In this document: positions 8,598 through 17,495 of the stretch, one piece after another
Layout: each line of letters opens with the position of its first letter
Numbering within the stretch: the stretch's first letter is position 1
NCBI GenBank assembly: GCA_001898405.1
Contig: MKTW01000007.1
Coordinates: 18,971 to 82,970 of the forward strand
DNA: 64,000 nt
Source: Sphingobacteriales bacterium 44-61
GTDB lineage: Bacteria; Bacteroidota; Bacteroidia; Chitinophagales; Chitinophagaceae
Direction of reading: 5' to 3'
Notes under the pieces: generated by a model
The model's database searches: none
Told to the model about the DNA's origin: nothing
What the model saw: the letters and a program-made list of their open reading frames with translations, nothing else
Translations under genes and position numbers: made by a program

Positions 8598-9365
8598 ATG
8601 ATAAAGCTGGCACGATACGTTCTGTATGATATCTTCCGTAGCAAGGTGATAATCGGCTATACCTTATTCTTGTTCCTTATCTCGGTAAGCCTGTTCAATA
8701 TGGAAGAGAACAGCAGCAAAGCGATGTTGAGCCTGCTGAGCATTGTACTGATCGTAGTGCCTTTGATCAGTCTGATCTTTGCCACTATTCATTATTACAA
8801 TTCTTACGAATTTATTGAGTTGATGCTATCCCAGCCGATGAGCCGGACAAAAATATTGCTAAGTGAATACAGCGGGGTAAGCTTATCCCTGCTAGCTTCT
8901 TTCCTTATAGGTGTAGGCATCCCTGTATTGATCTATTCGTTTGATGGAACAGGTATGGCCATGTTGTTTACCGGGAGCGCATTAACCATGATATTCACTT
9001 CCATAGCCTTTTTCGCTTCTGTAAAATCAAGGGATAAAGCCCGCGGTATTGGTGCTGCATTGCTGCTCTGGTTTTATTTTGCCCTGATCTTTGACGGGCT
9101 GATACTGCTGATATTGTTTGCTTTCAGCGATTACCCTCTTGAAAAACTGACCTTATTGCTTTCTTCCCTGAACCCGATCGATCTGGGACGTATTTTCATT
9201 ATGCTTAAGATGGACGTCAGTGCACTGATGGGTTACACAGGAGCTTTATACAAAGACTTCTTTGGAAGCTTATCCGGCATGCTGTATACTATGGGGATCA
9301 TGTTTGTTTGGATGGCTGTGCCTTTGTGGTTGGCAGTAAGGGCATTTAAAAGAAAAGACTTATAG
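8598..9365 (+). CDS. nosY: NosY, permease subunit of the NosFY ABC transporter
   Basis: A 255-residue membrane protein with about six hydrophobic helices, for example VIIGYTLFLFLISVSLF near the N-terminus and MGIMFVWMAVPLWLAV near the C-terminus. Its position after nosF and its length fit the NosY/ABC-2 permease family. It is the last gene of the operon and ends 55 bases before a strong bidirectional terminator. No nosR is found in the window, as is usual for clade II clusters. Confidence 0.92.
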   Translation: MIKLARYVLYDIFRSKVIIGYTLFLFLISVSLFNMEENSSKAMLSLLSIVLIVVPLISLIFATIHYYNSYEFIELMLSQPMSRTKILLSEYSGVSLSLLASFLIGVGIPVLIYSFDGTGMAMLFTGSALTMIFTSIAFFASVKSRDKARGIGAALLLWFYFALIFDGLILLILFAFSDYPLEKLTLLLSSLNPIDLGRIFIMLKMDVSALMGYTGALYKDFFGSLSGMLYTMGIMFVWMAVPLWLAVRAFKRKDL

Positions 9366-9420
9366 ACACTTTCGGGGTTATTATATAATATCCAATGGGA
9401 AACCCGGTTAATGGTAAACA

Positions 9421-9454
9421 TTAAAAAGCCCTTTCTGAAGAGAGGGCTTTTTAA
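9421..9454. terminator. Bidirectional terminator between nosY and the hemerythrin gene
   Basis: TTAAAAAGCCCT at 9421-9432 and AGGGCTTTTTAA at 9443-9454 are exact reverse complements, giving an A-tract/GC stem/T-tract in both directions. It serves nosY (plus) and the convergent hemerythrin gene (minus). Confidence 0.85.
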
Positions 9455-9480
9455 TCAGGCGTATCAGGAGCCAGGCAAAC

Positions 9481-9960
9481 TTATTTCCTGCTCCAGAAAG
9501 GATGAGCCCATTCTTTATCTGAATGAGAGGTTGCTGAAAGTTTATCAGCTATTGTATTAAGCTGATCATCTGATAAAATATTTTCCAGGTAGCCAAATAG
9601 CCAACGCTCTTCGAACCGGATATGATTAGTAACAAATAATGCCAGTATGGAGAATAGGTTGTTATCCGGATCATTGTCCAATGCCAGGATAAGTTCTTTT
9701 ATATCTGCATGCTCCTGCTGAAGTTGGGAAGCAAGTGCCGGGTCAGCTATATAGGGCAACAGTATCTTTTCTTCCTGGATAAAGTGACTTCGCATATAAT
9801 GGCGCCAGTACCAAAGTATATAGTCTCGGAGAGTAACCGCATCTGTACCATTCCCAAGCCCCTGCTTTATTTTCCAGCAAAACAATAAGCTGTTGTGATG
9901 CTCCCGGCTGAGGGCAGCCAGTTGGGCGCTTCTTTTTATTGGAGTCGGCTCTTTAACCAT
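9481..9960 (-). CDS. Hemerythrin (HHE) domain protein
   Basis: A 159-residue all-helical protein with hemerythrin-type ligands: REHHNSLLFCW near the N-terminus, HYMRSHFIQEEKILLP in the middle, QEHADIKE, and NHIRFEERWLF near residue 115. The pattern H...HxxxE...HxxxD...HxxxxE can bind a di-iron centre. Such cytoplasmic proteins sense or bind O2 or NO or repair iron-sulfur proteins. The ATG at 9960 is chosen because the family motif starts soon after and a TATTTTTG -7 element ends 5 bases before it; the frame can be extended to 10029. Being next to the nos operon, it may take part in NO handling, which is inference. Confidence 0.8.
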   Translation of the reverse strand: MVKEPTPIKRSAQLAALSREHHNSLLFCWKIKQGLGNGTDAVTLRDYILWYWRHYMRSHFIQEEKILLPYIADPALASQLQQEHADIKELILALDNDPDNNLFSILALFVTNHIRFEERWLFGYLENILSDDQLNTIADKLSATSHSDKEWAHPFWSRK

Positions 9961-10196
9961 ACTACAAAAATATACGTGGTCATGAGCCGTGAAATGACCC
10001 TGAACAGAAGCCTTCCTGATTTTAATCAACTGTTAAAAACGGGAATCCGAGGGGTCACAGGCTTAAGTGTGTAGTGCTGTAACACATTGAATTAAGTGCT
10101 GATTACTGGTGAGCAGGGAGAAATAAACAACGGGTATAACTCAATCTTAAAATTATGTAAACACGTCCGCACTATTTCCTCATATATTTGCCCCGG

Positions 10197-10592
10197 ATGA
10201 AGAAAATTGTTGTCACCATACTTGCCCTTCTTTACCTCTCTGCTTCGGTAGGTGCCACTGTTCATTTCCATTATTGCATGGATAAATTGGTGGACTGGGG
10301 GCTTGAGCACAGCAATGATAAAACCTGCGACCAATGCGGCATGGAAAAAAGCCATGAAAAAGACAATGGCTGCTGCAAGGACGAACATAAACAGGTCAAA
10401 CTTGAAAATGATCACAAAGGGGCTATTGCTTTTCAACTGGCCGGATTGATGTCTATTGACCTTCCTGCTTATGAATTTGAATTACCACAGATCAACTTTC
10501 CGACTGTTACCGGGCAACATCCTTTAAGCCATGCTCCTCCCGGAGCAGGTGACATAGCTGTTTACATCCGCAACTGCGTTTTCCGTATTTAA
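10197..10592 (+). CDS. HYC_CC_PP family small exported protein
   Basis: A 131-residue protein with a signal peptide (KKIVVTILALLYLSASVGA) directly followed by the HFHYCMD motif. Downstream come a CDQCGMEKSH cluster, GCCKDEHK, and a late APPG. This HYC, then CC, then PP order names the Bacteroidota HYC_CC_PP family, whose members sit beside heavy-metal export genes. The His/Cys/Met pairs suggest copper binding in the periplasm, but the function is not established. The ATG at 10197 starts the signal; a TTG three codons upstream lies within a TATATTTG -7-like element. It is the first gene of the copper cluster that continues to 20755. Confidence 0.8.
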   Translation: MKKIVVTILALLYLSASVGATVHFHYCMDKLVDWGLEHSNDKTCDQCGMEKSHEKDNGCCKDEHKQVKLENDHKGAIAFQLAGLMSIDLPAYEFELPQINFPTVTGQHPLSHAPPGAGDIAVYIRNCVFRI

Positions 10593-10705
10593 ATCCTGCT
10601 TCTTTACATGAGCCGGGCAAATGATAGCCGGGCTATAGGCATTTCATGCCGTTCTATCTGGTGATCTACTGAGTTTCAATATTAATAACCCAACTAAAAA
10701 TTTTT

Positions 10706-11320
10706 ATGAAAAAAGTATTTTTTGCAGTGACTGCTGCTGCCCTCGTATTTATTGCCTGTAATAACGACAAACAAACTGAAAGCCATGACATGGCAGGGAT
10801 AAGTAAAGATACTGCGGCAGCAAGTGCTTCAGCAGATGATAAAGACATCAAGACTGTATCGGTTACTTACACAAACCTTGATCCCAGGCTGACTTCTTCC
10901 ATAAAGGAAATAGTTGATCATTATCTCCATGTTAAAAATGCATTGGCCAGTGATAATGAGCAGGAAGCTGCAAGCGGAGGCACTGCCATGTTTACTGCAA
11001 TAAATAAGCTCGATAAATCCTTATTCACTGCTGACCAGAAAAAGCTGTATGAAGAAAATGAAGCGGATGTGAAAGAACATGCAGAACATATCGGCAAAAG
11101 CAAAATTGATCATCAACGGGAGCATTTTGCGATGATGAGTGAAGATGTTTATGCATTGACTAAAGCATTCGGAGCAGGAAAAACGCTTTACCACGACTAT
11201 TGCCCGATGTACAACAATGACAAGGGAGCTCTCTGGCTGAGTGAAACAGTAGAGATCAAAAACCCATACATGGGCGGTAAAATGCTTAAATGCGGTACAG
11301 TAGAAGAAAAGATCCAATAA
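10706..11320 (+). CDS. DUF3347 lipoprotein (copper cluster)
   Basis: A 204-residue lipoprotein (signal ending LVFIAC, Cys18). Residues about 50-180 match the DUF3347 helical domain, and the C-terminal part has YHDYCPMYNNDKGALWLSE and NPYMGGKMLKCG, the conserved Cys/Met segment that follows DUF3347 in Bacteroidota. The domain also occurs fused to CusB-like adaptors, and the Cys-Pro-Met and Met-Cys elements suggest Cu(I) binding. It lies 10 bases before the next gene, so the two are one unit. Role as a periplasmic copper carrier is inferred from motif and context. Confidence 0.85.
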   Translation: MKKVFFAVTAAALVFIACNNDKQTESHDMAGISKDTAAASASADDKDIKTVSVTYTNLDPRLTSSIKEIVDHYLHVKNALASDNEQEAASGGTAMFTAINKLDKSLFTADQKKLYEENEADVKEHAEHIGKSKIDHQREHFAMMSEDVYALTKAFGAGKTLYHDYCPMYNNDKGALWLSETVEIKNPYMGGKMLKCGTVEEKIQ

Positions 11321-11329
11321 ACCTCCTGG

Positions 11330-11803
11330 ATGATCATGCGTATCATTAAAAAAATAGCATGGTGCTTATTGGCCACTCTGGTGTTGTTGCAATTCATTCC
11401 GGCAAGTGTAAATAAGACAGGGGTTGTTTCTGAGATGGATATAATGGCTCAGTACCCTGTTCCTTCAGCGGTTCAATCGGTATTGGAAAAAGCCTGTTAT
11501 GATTGCCACAGCAATAACACCAGCTATCCCTGGTATGCCCGTGTGCAGCCTTTCAGGTTGTGGATTGACGGGCATGTGAAAGATGGCAAAAAGGAGCTGA
11601 ACTTCAGCGAATACGGATCTTATTCAAAGAAAAGGCAGTTCAATAAGCTCCGTTCAATTGGAGAATCACTTGAAGAAGGTACCATGCCTCTTAAGTCCTA
11701 TCGCTTTCTGCATGCCGGAGCAAAACTTACGGGTGCACAAAAAGCCGCTGTGCTGAAATGGGTAAATGATATGCGTCATCTAATGGAAGCAGAAAAAGAA
11801 TAA
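11330..11803 (+). CDS. Heme-binding domain (haem_bd) protein
   Basis: A 157-residue protein with one N-terminal hydrophobic anchor (IAWCLLATLVLLQFIPA) and the haem_bd motif CYDCHSNNTSYPWY near residues 56-69. CxxCH can bind one c-type heme. A later MRHLME-like tail and TMPLKSYRFLH are typical of the family. It is periplasmic and membrane-attached. The gene starts 9 bases after the DUF3347 gene and ends 21 bases before cusA. Why a heme protein sits in a copper pump operon is not known; it may report or adjust redox state. A second ATG at 11336 is equally possible. Confidence 0.85.
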   Translation: MIMRIIKKIAWCLLATLVLLQFIPASVNKTGVVSEMDIMAQYPVPSAVQSVLEKACYDCHSNNTSYPWYARVQPFRLWIDGHVKDGKKELNFSEYGSYSKKRQFNKLRSIGESLEEGTMPLKSYRFLHAGAKLTGAQKAAVLKWVNDMRHLMEAEKE

Positions 11804-11824
11804 GCAGTTTCTTAAAATCAGTTT

Positions 11825-13117
11825 ATGGTCCATAGAATTATAGAATGGTCGCTCCGCAACCGGTTCATCGTACTGGTGCTATCCGCTGGTTTGTTTGTAT
11901 GGGGTGTCTTTTCAGTAAAGAAAAACCCGATCGATGCAATTCCTGACCTGTCGGAAAACCAGGTGATCGTATTTACCGAGTGGATGGGAAGAGGGCCCCA
12001 ATTGATCGAAGATCAGATCACATATCCATTGGTGACCAACCTGCAAGGGTTGCCACGGATAAAATATGTACGCGGCACATCCATGTTTGGGATGAGTTTC
12101 ATTTATATCATTTTCGATGATGCAGTAGATATTTATTGGGCAAGAGAACGGGTACTGGAAAGATTGAGTACCGTGACAGCTTCACTGCCAACAGGTGTTG
12201 CTCCACAGTTGGGGCCTGATGGAACCGGTGTGGGGCATATCCTATGGTACACACTTGATGCCCCTGCAATGGATTTAGGCGAGCAAAGGGCGTTGCAGGA
12301 CTGGTATATAAAATTTGCTCTGCAAAATGTGGAAGGTGTGAGCGAGATCGCTTCATTCGGTGGCTTTCAGAAGCAATACCAGGTAACTGTCAACCCCAAT
12401 AAGCTATTGTATTACCGGCTCTCTGTTCCGGATGTTATTAATGCTGTCCGCAGCAACAATAATGAATCTGGTGGAAGAAAATTTGAGTTGAGTGATATAG
12501 GCTATATCATTAAAACCTCCGGTTACCTGAAATCAATAGAAGAGATTGAAAATATTCCTGTCAAAAACCAGAACAGTATCCCCATCCGGGTTGCTGATGT
12601 TGCCACAGTGCAAATGACCGGTGAAGCCCGTTTGGGGATTTTTGACCAGGACGGTGAAGGTGAACGCGTAGGCGGAATTGTAGTGATGCGTTACGGGGAA
12701 AATGCAGCGACAGTTATTGATAATGTGAAAGAGAAAATGAAGGAAGTAACTAAAGGACTTCCCGAAAAAGTAAAATTTGATATCGTGTATGACCGCGGAG
12801 AATTGATAAAAGAATCAGTCAGTTCCATTAAAGCTACGCTTATTGAAGAAATGATCGTCGTCTCTATTGTTGTGATCATTTTCCTTTTTCACTGGCGAAG
12901 TGCTTTAAGCATTATCATTCAGATCCCCATTACGCTGGCTGCCAGCTTTATCCTGCTGAATGCATTCGGGATCTCATCCAATATTATGTCGCTTACGGGT
13001 ATTGCACTGGCAATAGGTGTTATTGTAGACAATGGCATCATCATGAGTGAGAATGCCTATAAGCATTTATCGGAGCGGTATGAAATATGGCAAAAACAAA
13101 ACAAACAAGGAGTGTAG
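11825..13117 (+). CDS. cusA: CusA-type RND metal efflux pump, N-terminal part (split gene)
   Basis: The first 430 residues of a CusA/CzcA-family proton-driven pump: TM1 (FIVLVLSAGLFVWGVF), the periplasmic porter domain, then TM2-TM4. The proton-relay Asp lies in AIGVIVDNGIIMSENA (about residue 402). The frame ends at a TAG in the cytoplasmic TM4-TM5 loop, and the remaining about 640 residues continue in another frame from 13119. Together the two parts (1074 aa) make one normal-length pump. The break falls in a loop of variable length after an A-rich run. Natural two-gene arrangement, frameshift mutation, recoding or sequence error are all possible. Confidence 0.88.
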   Translation: MVHRIIEWSLRNRFIVLVLSAGLFVWGVFSVKKNPIDAIPDLSENQVIVFTEWMGRGPQLIEDQITYPLVTNLQGLPRIKYVRGTSMFGMSFIYIIFDDAVDIYWARERVLERLSTVTASLPTGVAPQLGPDGTGVGHILWYTLDAPAMDLGEQRALQDWYIKFALQNVEGVSEIASFGGFQKQYQVTVNPNKLLYYRLSVPDVINAVRSNNNESGGRKFELSDIGYIIKTSGYLKSIEEIENIPVKNQNSIPIRVADVATVQMTGEARLGIFDQDGEGERVGGIVVMRYGENAATVIDNVKEKMKEVTKGLPEKVKFDIVYDRGELIKESVSSIKATLIEEMIVVSIVVIIFLFHWRSALSIIIQIPITLAASFILLNAFGISSNIMSLTGIALAIGVIVDNGIIMSENAYKHLSERYEIWQKQNKQGV

Positions 13118-13118
13118 T

Positions 13119-15053
13119 ATGAAGCGGATAAAAAAGATATTTCAAAAACCGGCGCCCTGGATCTCTGAAGAAGAGCGGCTAAAAGTGATAGAGAGCTCGA
13201 GCAAGCAGGTTTCACGGGGAGTGTTTTTTGCCACTGTGATCATTATCACTTCTTTCCTGCCGGTGTTTATGCTTACCGGACAGGAAGGAAAGTTGTTCCA
13301 TCCATTGGCCTATACGAAAACATTTATCATGATCGTGGATGCACTGTTGGTGATCACACTGGCGCCTGTGCTTATTTCCTTTTTTATGAAAGGGAAATTC
13401 AGGCCTGACAATACTAACCCGGTAAACAGGGTACTGGAAAAAATATATACACCGGTGATCAAAGTAGTGTTGAAATGGCGTAAGACTGTATTGGCGATAA
13501 ATATCCTGGCTTTGGTGGCCACCATTCCTTTATTACGAAGCCTTGGAACGGAATTTATGCCACCGCTTGATGAGCAAAGCATTTTGTTTATGCCCGTTAC
13601 TCTTCCGGATGTTTCTAATGGAGAGGCCAAGCGGATATTGCAAGTGCAGGATAGGATCATTAAATCGGTGCCGGAGGTTGATAAAGTATTGGGCAAAGCC
13701 GGCCGTGCCAGCACGGCAACCGATAATTCACCGATCAGCATGATTGAAACGATCATTATGTTGAAGCCAAGGTCTGAATGGCGAAAGGGTATTACTAAAA
13801 AAGAAATAATTGATGAACTGGATGCAAAGCTACAGATACCCGGTGTGGTGAACGGCTGGACACAGCCTATTATCAACCGCATCAACATGCTGTCGACCGG
13901 AATCCGTACAGATGTAGGCGTAAAAGTATATGGACAGGATCTTGATACGCTCGCCGTTGTTTCCGAAAAGGTAAAAAAGATATTGGAAGGAACACCGGGG
14001 ATCAAGGACCTGTATGTTGAACCGATCACTGGTGGAAAATACCTGAGTATTGATCCAAGAAGAGAAGATTTAAGCCGGTATGGATTAAGTATAGACGATG
14101 TGAACCAGACGATCGAATCGGCTATAGGCGGAGCGTCTATTGGGAACACAGTGGAAGGCCGTCAACGCTTCTCTATTAATGTGAGGCTGGCACAGGATTA
14201 CCGGAACAGTGTGGAACGGATCAAACGTATCCCACTTATGTCGCCTGCTTTTGGCGAAGTGCCTTTATCGGCGGTAGCCGATATTTCCTTTCAGGATGGG
14301 CCTCCTATGATCACTTCTGAGAATGCAATGCTGAGAGGAGCTGTTTTATTCAATGTAAGAGACAGGGACCTGGGTAGTACGGTTAAAGAAGCGATACAAA
14401 AAATGAATGAAGAAAAAGGCGTTCTGCCCCAGGGATATCATGTGGAATGGAGCGGACAGTATGAAAACCTTATCCGTGGCCAGCAAACACTTTTATGGAT
14501 CGCACCGGTTGTACTGGTCATTATCTTTTTCTCACTCTACTTTGCTTTTCATTCAATCCGCGAAGCATTCTTCAGCCTTATCACTGTTCCCTTTGCACTC
14601 ATCGGGGGAGCTTATATGATCTGGTTCTGGGGAGTGAATTTATCTGTTGCAGTAGCTGTAGGGTTTATCGCTCTGTTTGGTATTGCTGTGGAAACAGGCA
14701 TTGTGATGGTAATATATCTGAATGATGCCATGCAGCAGCTTGTAAAAGTAAAAGGCAATTCGGGTAAAACGATCACCAAGGAGGATCTGCGGCAATATGT
14801 GATCATGGGAGCTGCCAAGCGGCTGCGCCCCAAACTAATGACGGTTTGTGTATCACTGTTTGGTTTAGTGCCGGTGCTTTGGGCCAGCGGGGTAGGCACA
14901 GATGTGATGAAACCAATCGTGTTGCCAATGATCGGAGGAGTACTTACTTCTTCAACACATATCCTGCTGGTGACGCCACTTATTTTCTTAATGACCAAAG
15001 AGTATGAATTGCGCAAATACGGAAAACTGGAAATACATGAAACAGCTCATTAA
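13119..15053 (+). CDS. cusA: CusA-type RND metal efflux pump, C-terminal part (split gene)
   Basis: A 644-residue continuation starting in the TM4-TM5 loop (EERLKVIESSSKQV), then TM5-TM6, the second porter domain and TM8-TM12. The segment INRINMLSTGIRTDVG matches the CusA region that carries a metal-binding Met of the substrate channel. The ATG at 13119 lies one base after the TAG of the first part and six bases after AAGGAG (13107-13112), a rare Shine-Dalgarno match here that would allow reinitiation. The same frame is open back to an ATG at 13047, overlapping the first part by 71 bases. Function needs both parts in one protein or assembled halves. Confidence 0.85.
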   Translation: MKRIKKIFQKPAPWISEEERLKVIESSSKQVSRGVFFATVIIITSFLPVFMLTGQEGKLFHPLAYTKTFIMIVDALLVITLAPVLISFFMKGKFRPDNTNPVNRVLEKIYTPVIKVVLKWRKTVLAINILALVATIPLLRSLGTEFMPPLDEQSILFMPVTLPDVSNGEAKRILQVQDRIIKSVPEVDKVLGKAGRASTATDNSPISMIETIIMLKPRSEWRKGITKKEIIDELDAKLQIPGVVNGWTQPIINRINMLSTGIRTDVGVKVYGQDLDTLAVVSEKVKKILEGTPGIKDLYVEPITGGKYLSIDPRREDLSRYGLSIDDVNQTIESAIGGASIGNTVEGRQRFSINVRLAQDYRNSVERIKRIPLMSPAFGEVPLSAVADISFQDGPPMITSENAMLRGAVLFNVRDRDLGSTVKEAIQKMNEEKGVLPQGYHVEWSGQYENLIRGQQTLLWIAPVVLVIIFFSLYFAFHSIREAFFSLITVPFALIGGAYMIWFWGVNLSVAVAVGFIALFGIAVETGIVMVIYLNDAMQQLVKVKGNSGKTITKEDLRQYVIMGAAKRLRPKLMTVCVSLFGLVPVLWASGVGTDVMKPIVLPMIGGVLTSSTHILLVTPLIFLMTKEYELRKYGKLEIHETAH

Positions 15054-16290
15054 ATATAGTATAGCCTTGCTGGTATGCCTGCCTGCTGGTGTGGCAGCAC
15101 AGCAAGCGCCTGTGCTGTCATTAGACACCATTCTGCAACGCATTGACAGGAATAACATATTACTTCAATCGTATGGCCTCAAAGCAGAAAGTTATAAATA
15201 CAGCGCGGATGCATCTACAGCCTGGATGGCACCAATGGTAGGAGTGGGAACTTTTATGACGCCCTATCCCGGACAGATGATCATGGACCCGCGGGATAAA
15301 GGAAACATCATGCTGCAGATTGAGCAGGATATTCCCAACAGGGCAAAGCTCAATGCCCGCAAAAGATATATTGAATCGCAGGGGAATCTTGAAAGAGCTA
15401 CCAGGGATATCACGCTGAACGATTTTAAAGCGCAGGCAAAGCGCTTATATTTTAACTGGCTTATCGCCTTGCAACGGATAAATGTGTTGCAGGAGAACGA
15501 GAAGATCATGATAACGATGAAGAAGATAGAAGAAGTAAGGTATCCCTATAATCAATCTCAGCTTGGCAGTTCATTTAAGGCAGAAGCCAGGATCGAAGAG
15601 AACCGAAATATGGTCCGCATGCAGGAAGGGACGATTGGTAAAGCAAGAGCCTGGCTGAATAGTTTGATGAACGTACAGGGTAATGAACTTTTCGGGATAG
15701 ACACTGCCCATTCGCCGGTCTTTGCCCGTGCCAACAATTACGATACAGCTTCGCTTTCCCTGATCCGTAAAGATGTTTTAAAGATGAATGAAAACATCGG
15801 GGCGATGCAGCTTAATATCGAAAGCATGAAAATGCAGAAAAAACCTGAATTCCGGATCCGGTTTGATCAGATGTTCCCATTGGGATCTTCCATGCCAAAT
15901 GCTTACAGTATTATGGGTATGATCAGCATCCCCATCGTGCCATGGTCATCTAAAATGTATAAATCTGAGATCAAAGCTATGCAGTTCAATATCCAGGGAA
16001 TGGAAAAAGAGAAAGCTGCCATGCTCCAGGAAACACAGGGTATGCTTTATGGAATGGAATATGAGATAAGAACAATGCAGAAAAGAATTCAAAGTATGGA
16101 GGAAAAAATAGTGCCTGCATTGCAAAAAACACTGGATGCAAATTTTATTTCTTACCAGGAAAATAAAATGCAATTGACACAGGTAATTGACGCCTGGGAA
16201 GCGCTTACGATGATGCAGATGGATGTACTGGATGAAAAATTAAAATTGTACGAAATGATAGTGGATTATGAAAAACAATTGTATCGCTAA
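15037..16290 (+). CDS. TolC-family outer membrane channel of the copper pump
   Basis: A 417-residue outer-membrane efflux protein. The signal peptide (QLIKYSIALLVCLPAGVAAQQ) supports the ATG at 15037, which overlaps the end of cusA by 17 bases. The body is two OEP repeats of long helices and strands; Met content is high (for example MKMQKKPEF and MLQETQGMLYGMEYEIRTM), common in Cu/Ag CusC-like channels. It forms the exit duct for the CusA pump with the CusB adaptors. The 3' end overlaps the next gene by 23 bases, indicating tight coupling. Confidence 0.9.
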   Translation: MKQLIKYSIALLVCLPAGVAAQQAPVLSLDTILQRIDRNNILLQSYGLKAESYKYSADASTAWMAPMVGVGTFMTPYPGQMIMDPRDKGNIMLQIEQDIPNRAKLNARKRYIESQGNLERATRDITLNDFKAQAKRLYFNWLIALQRINVLQENEKIMITMKKIEEVRYPYNQSQLGSSFKAEARIEENRNMVRMQEGTIGKARAWLNSLMNVQGNELFGIDTAHSPVFARANNYDTASLSLIRKDVLKMNENIGAMQLNIESMKMQKKPEFRIRFDQMFPLGSSMPNAYSIMGMISIPIVPWSSKMYKSEIKAMQFNIQGMEKEKAAMLQETQGMLYGMEYEIRTMQKRIQSMEEKIVPALQKTLDANFISYQENKMQLTQVIDAWEALTMMQMDVLDEKLKLYEMIVDYEKQLYR

Positions 16291-17494
16291 TATTACAGTA
16301 GCAGGATTTCTGGTATTGATGTTTATTTCCTGCAATAATAAACCTGGAAAGGACATGCATGCTGAACATAAAGCTTCCGGTAAGGAACTGGTGATCGACA
16401 GCAGCCTTCAGACTCTGGCAAAACCGGTGAATGCACAGGTGGTTTCAACCCTTCCTGCTATTGCACCTGAATCAGGCGGGCGGACCTTTTCAACAATAGT
16501 AAAAGGACAGGTTACTTATGATACCCGTGATCAAACCAGTTTGTCGAGCAGGGTCAGCGGGCGGATAGAGAAGTTGTATATTAAATACAATTATCAGCCG
16601 GTGAAGAAGGGTCAATTGATCATGGAGATCTATTCTCCTGACCTGGTGACGGCTCAAAGGGAACTGCTTTTTATTGCACAAACTGGTAATGATGATGATA
16701 TGTTGTCAAGAGCAAAACAGCGGTTGACATTGCTGGGAATGCAACCTGCCCAGATCAGCCAGGTATTAAAAACGGGCAAAGCACTTTACAGGGTACCGGT
16801 TTATAGTACGGCAGGTGGTTATATACTGGAGAAGCAAACAGCTATAACCCCTGCTGCCCCGGCAGCTCCTGCATCGCAGGCGGACGGTGGTGGAATGGAT
16901 AATATGGGTTCGGGCGGGGCAATCGCTAATGCTCAAGGTGATGTTGCATCTTCTGCACCATCCATTCCTCTTCTGATCAGGGAAGGGCAATACGTTAACG
17001 CAGGCCAATCTTTATTTACCATTTACCATTCGGACAAGCTGGTGGCAGAGTTCGCTTTAAAACCCGAAACAGCAGCACAGGTTGGAAAAGGGCAGGAACT
17101 AATTTTTCACACTGTTGTTGGTGGAGGAAAAGAGTATGCCGGTAAGATCGGCCTGGTACAGCCAGTAGTAAGAAGCGGAGAAAATTTCACTTTGGTCAGG
17201 GTTTATATCAATTCCAAAGATTTATTGCCGGGTCAGCTCGTTACTGCCGATATTCCCGTCAGCTACAAATCAGGATGGTGGTTACCCAAAAAAGCAGTCT
17301 GGCAATCCGGTAACATAGCTATTGTTTTTAAAAAGCAAGACAATGTTTTTGTACCCATGCCGGTTGAAACAGGTGCAGAAGCAGAAGGTATGGTAATGAT
17401 CACTACTGCAATCGGAGATTGGAAAGTGGCAGAGAATGCTTGGTACCTTGTAGACAGCGAAAGTTTTATTAAAACAACCGGTCAATCAAAATAA
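16268..17494 (+). CDS. RND periplasmic adaptor (CusB-like), first of two
   Basis: A 408-residue membrane-fusion lipoprotein: signal ending LMFISC, then His/Met-rich KDMHAEHK. Barrel-sandwich and alpha-hairpin segments follow, with YDTRDQTSLSSRVSGRIEKL and YSPDLVTAQRELL, then a CusB-type beta-barrel. A Gly/Ala/Met-rich insert (GGGMDNMGSGG) near residue 215 is unusual and may be a flexible metal-binding loop. It links CusA to the outer channel and may pass Cu(I)/Ag(I) to the pump. It overlaps the TolC gene and is followed after one base by a second adaptor. Confidence 0.88.
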   Translation: MKNNCIANITVAGFLVLMFISCNNKPGKDMHAEHKASGKELVIDSSLQTLAKPVNAQVVSTLPAIAPESGGRTFSTIVKGQVTYDTRDQTSLSSRVSGRIEKLYIKYNYQPVKKGQLIMEIYSPDLVTAQRELLFIAQTGNDDDMLSRAKQRLTLLGMQPAQISQVLKTGKALYRVPVYSTAGGYILEKQTAITPAAPAAPASQADGGGMDNMGSGGAIANAQGDVASSAPSIPLLIREGQYVNAGQSLFTIYHSDKLVAEFALKPETAAQVGKGQELIFHTVVGGGKEYAGKIGLVQPVVRSGENFTLVRVYINSKDLLPGQLVTADIPVSYKSGWWLPKKAVWQSGNIAIVFKKQDNVFVPMPVETGAEAEGMVMITTAIGDWKVAENAWYLVDSESFIKTTGQSK

Positions 17495-17495
17495 T

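Noticed and set aside
1682..9365. nosR or other nos regulators
   Set aside because: Looked for NosR (flavin/ferredoxin membrane protein) and found none; its absence is normal for clade II clusters.
13310..14149. 279-residue open frame on the minus strand inside cusA
   Set aside because: Ser/Thr/Ile-rich shadow of the strongly conserved CusA frame; no domain of its own.
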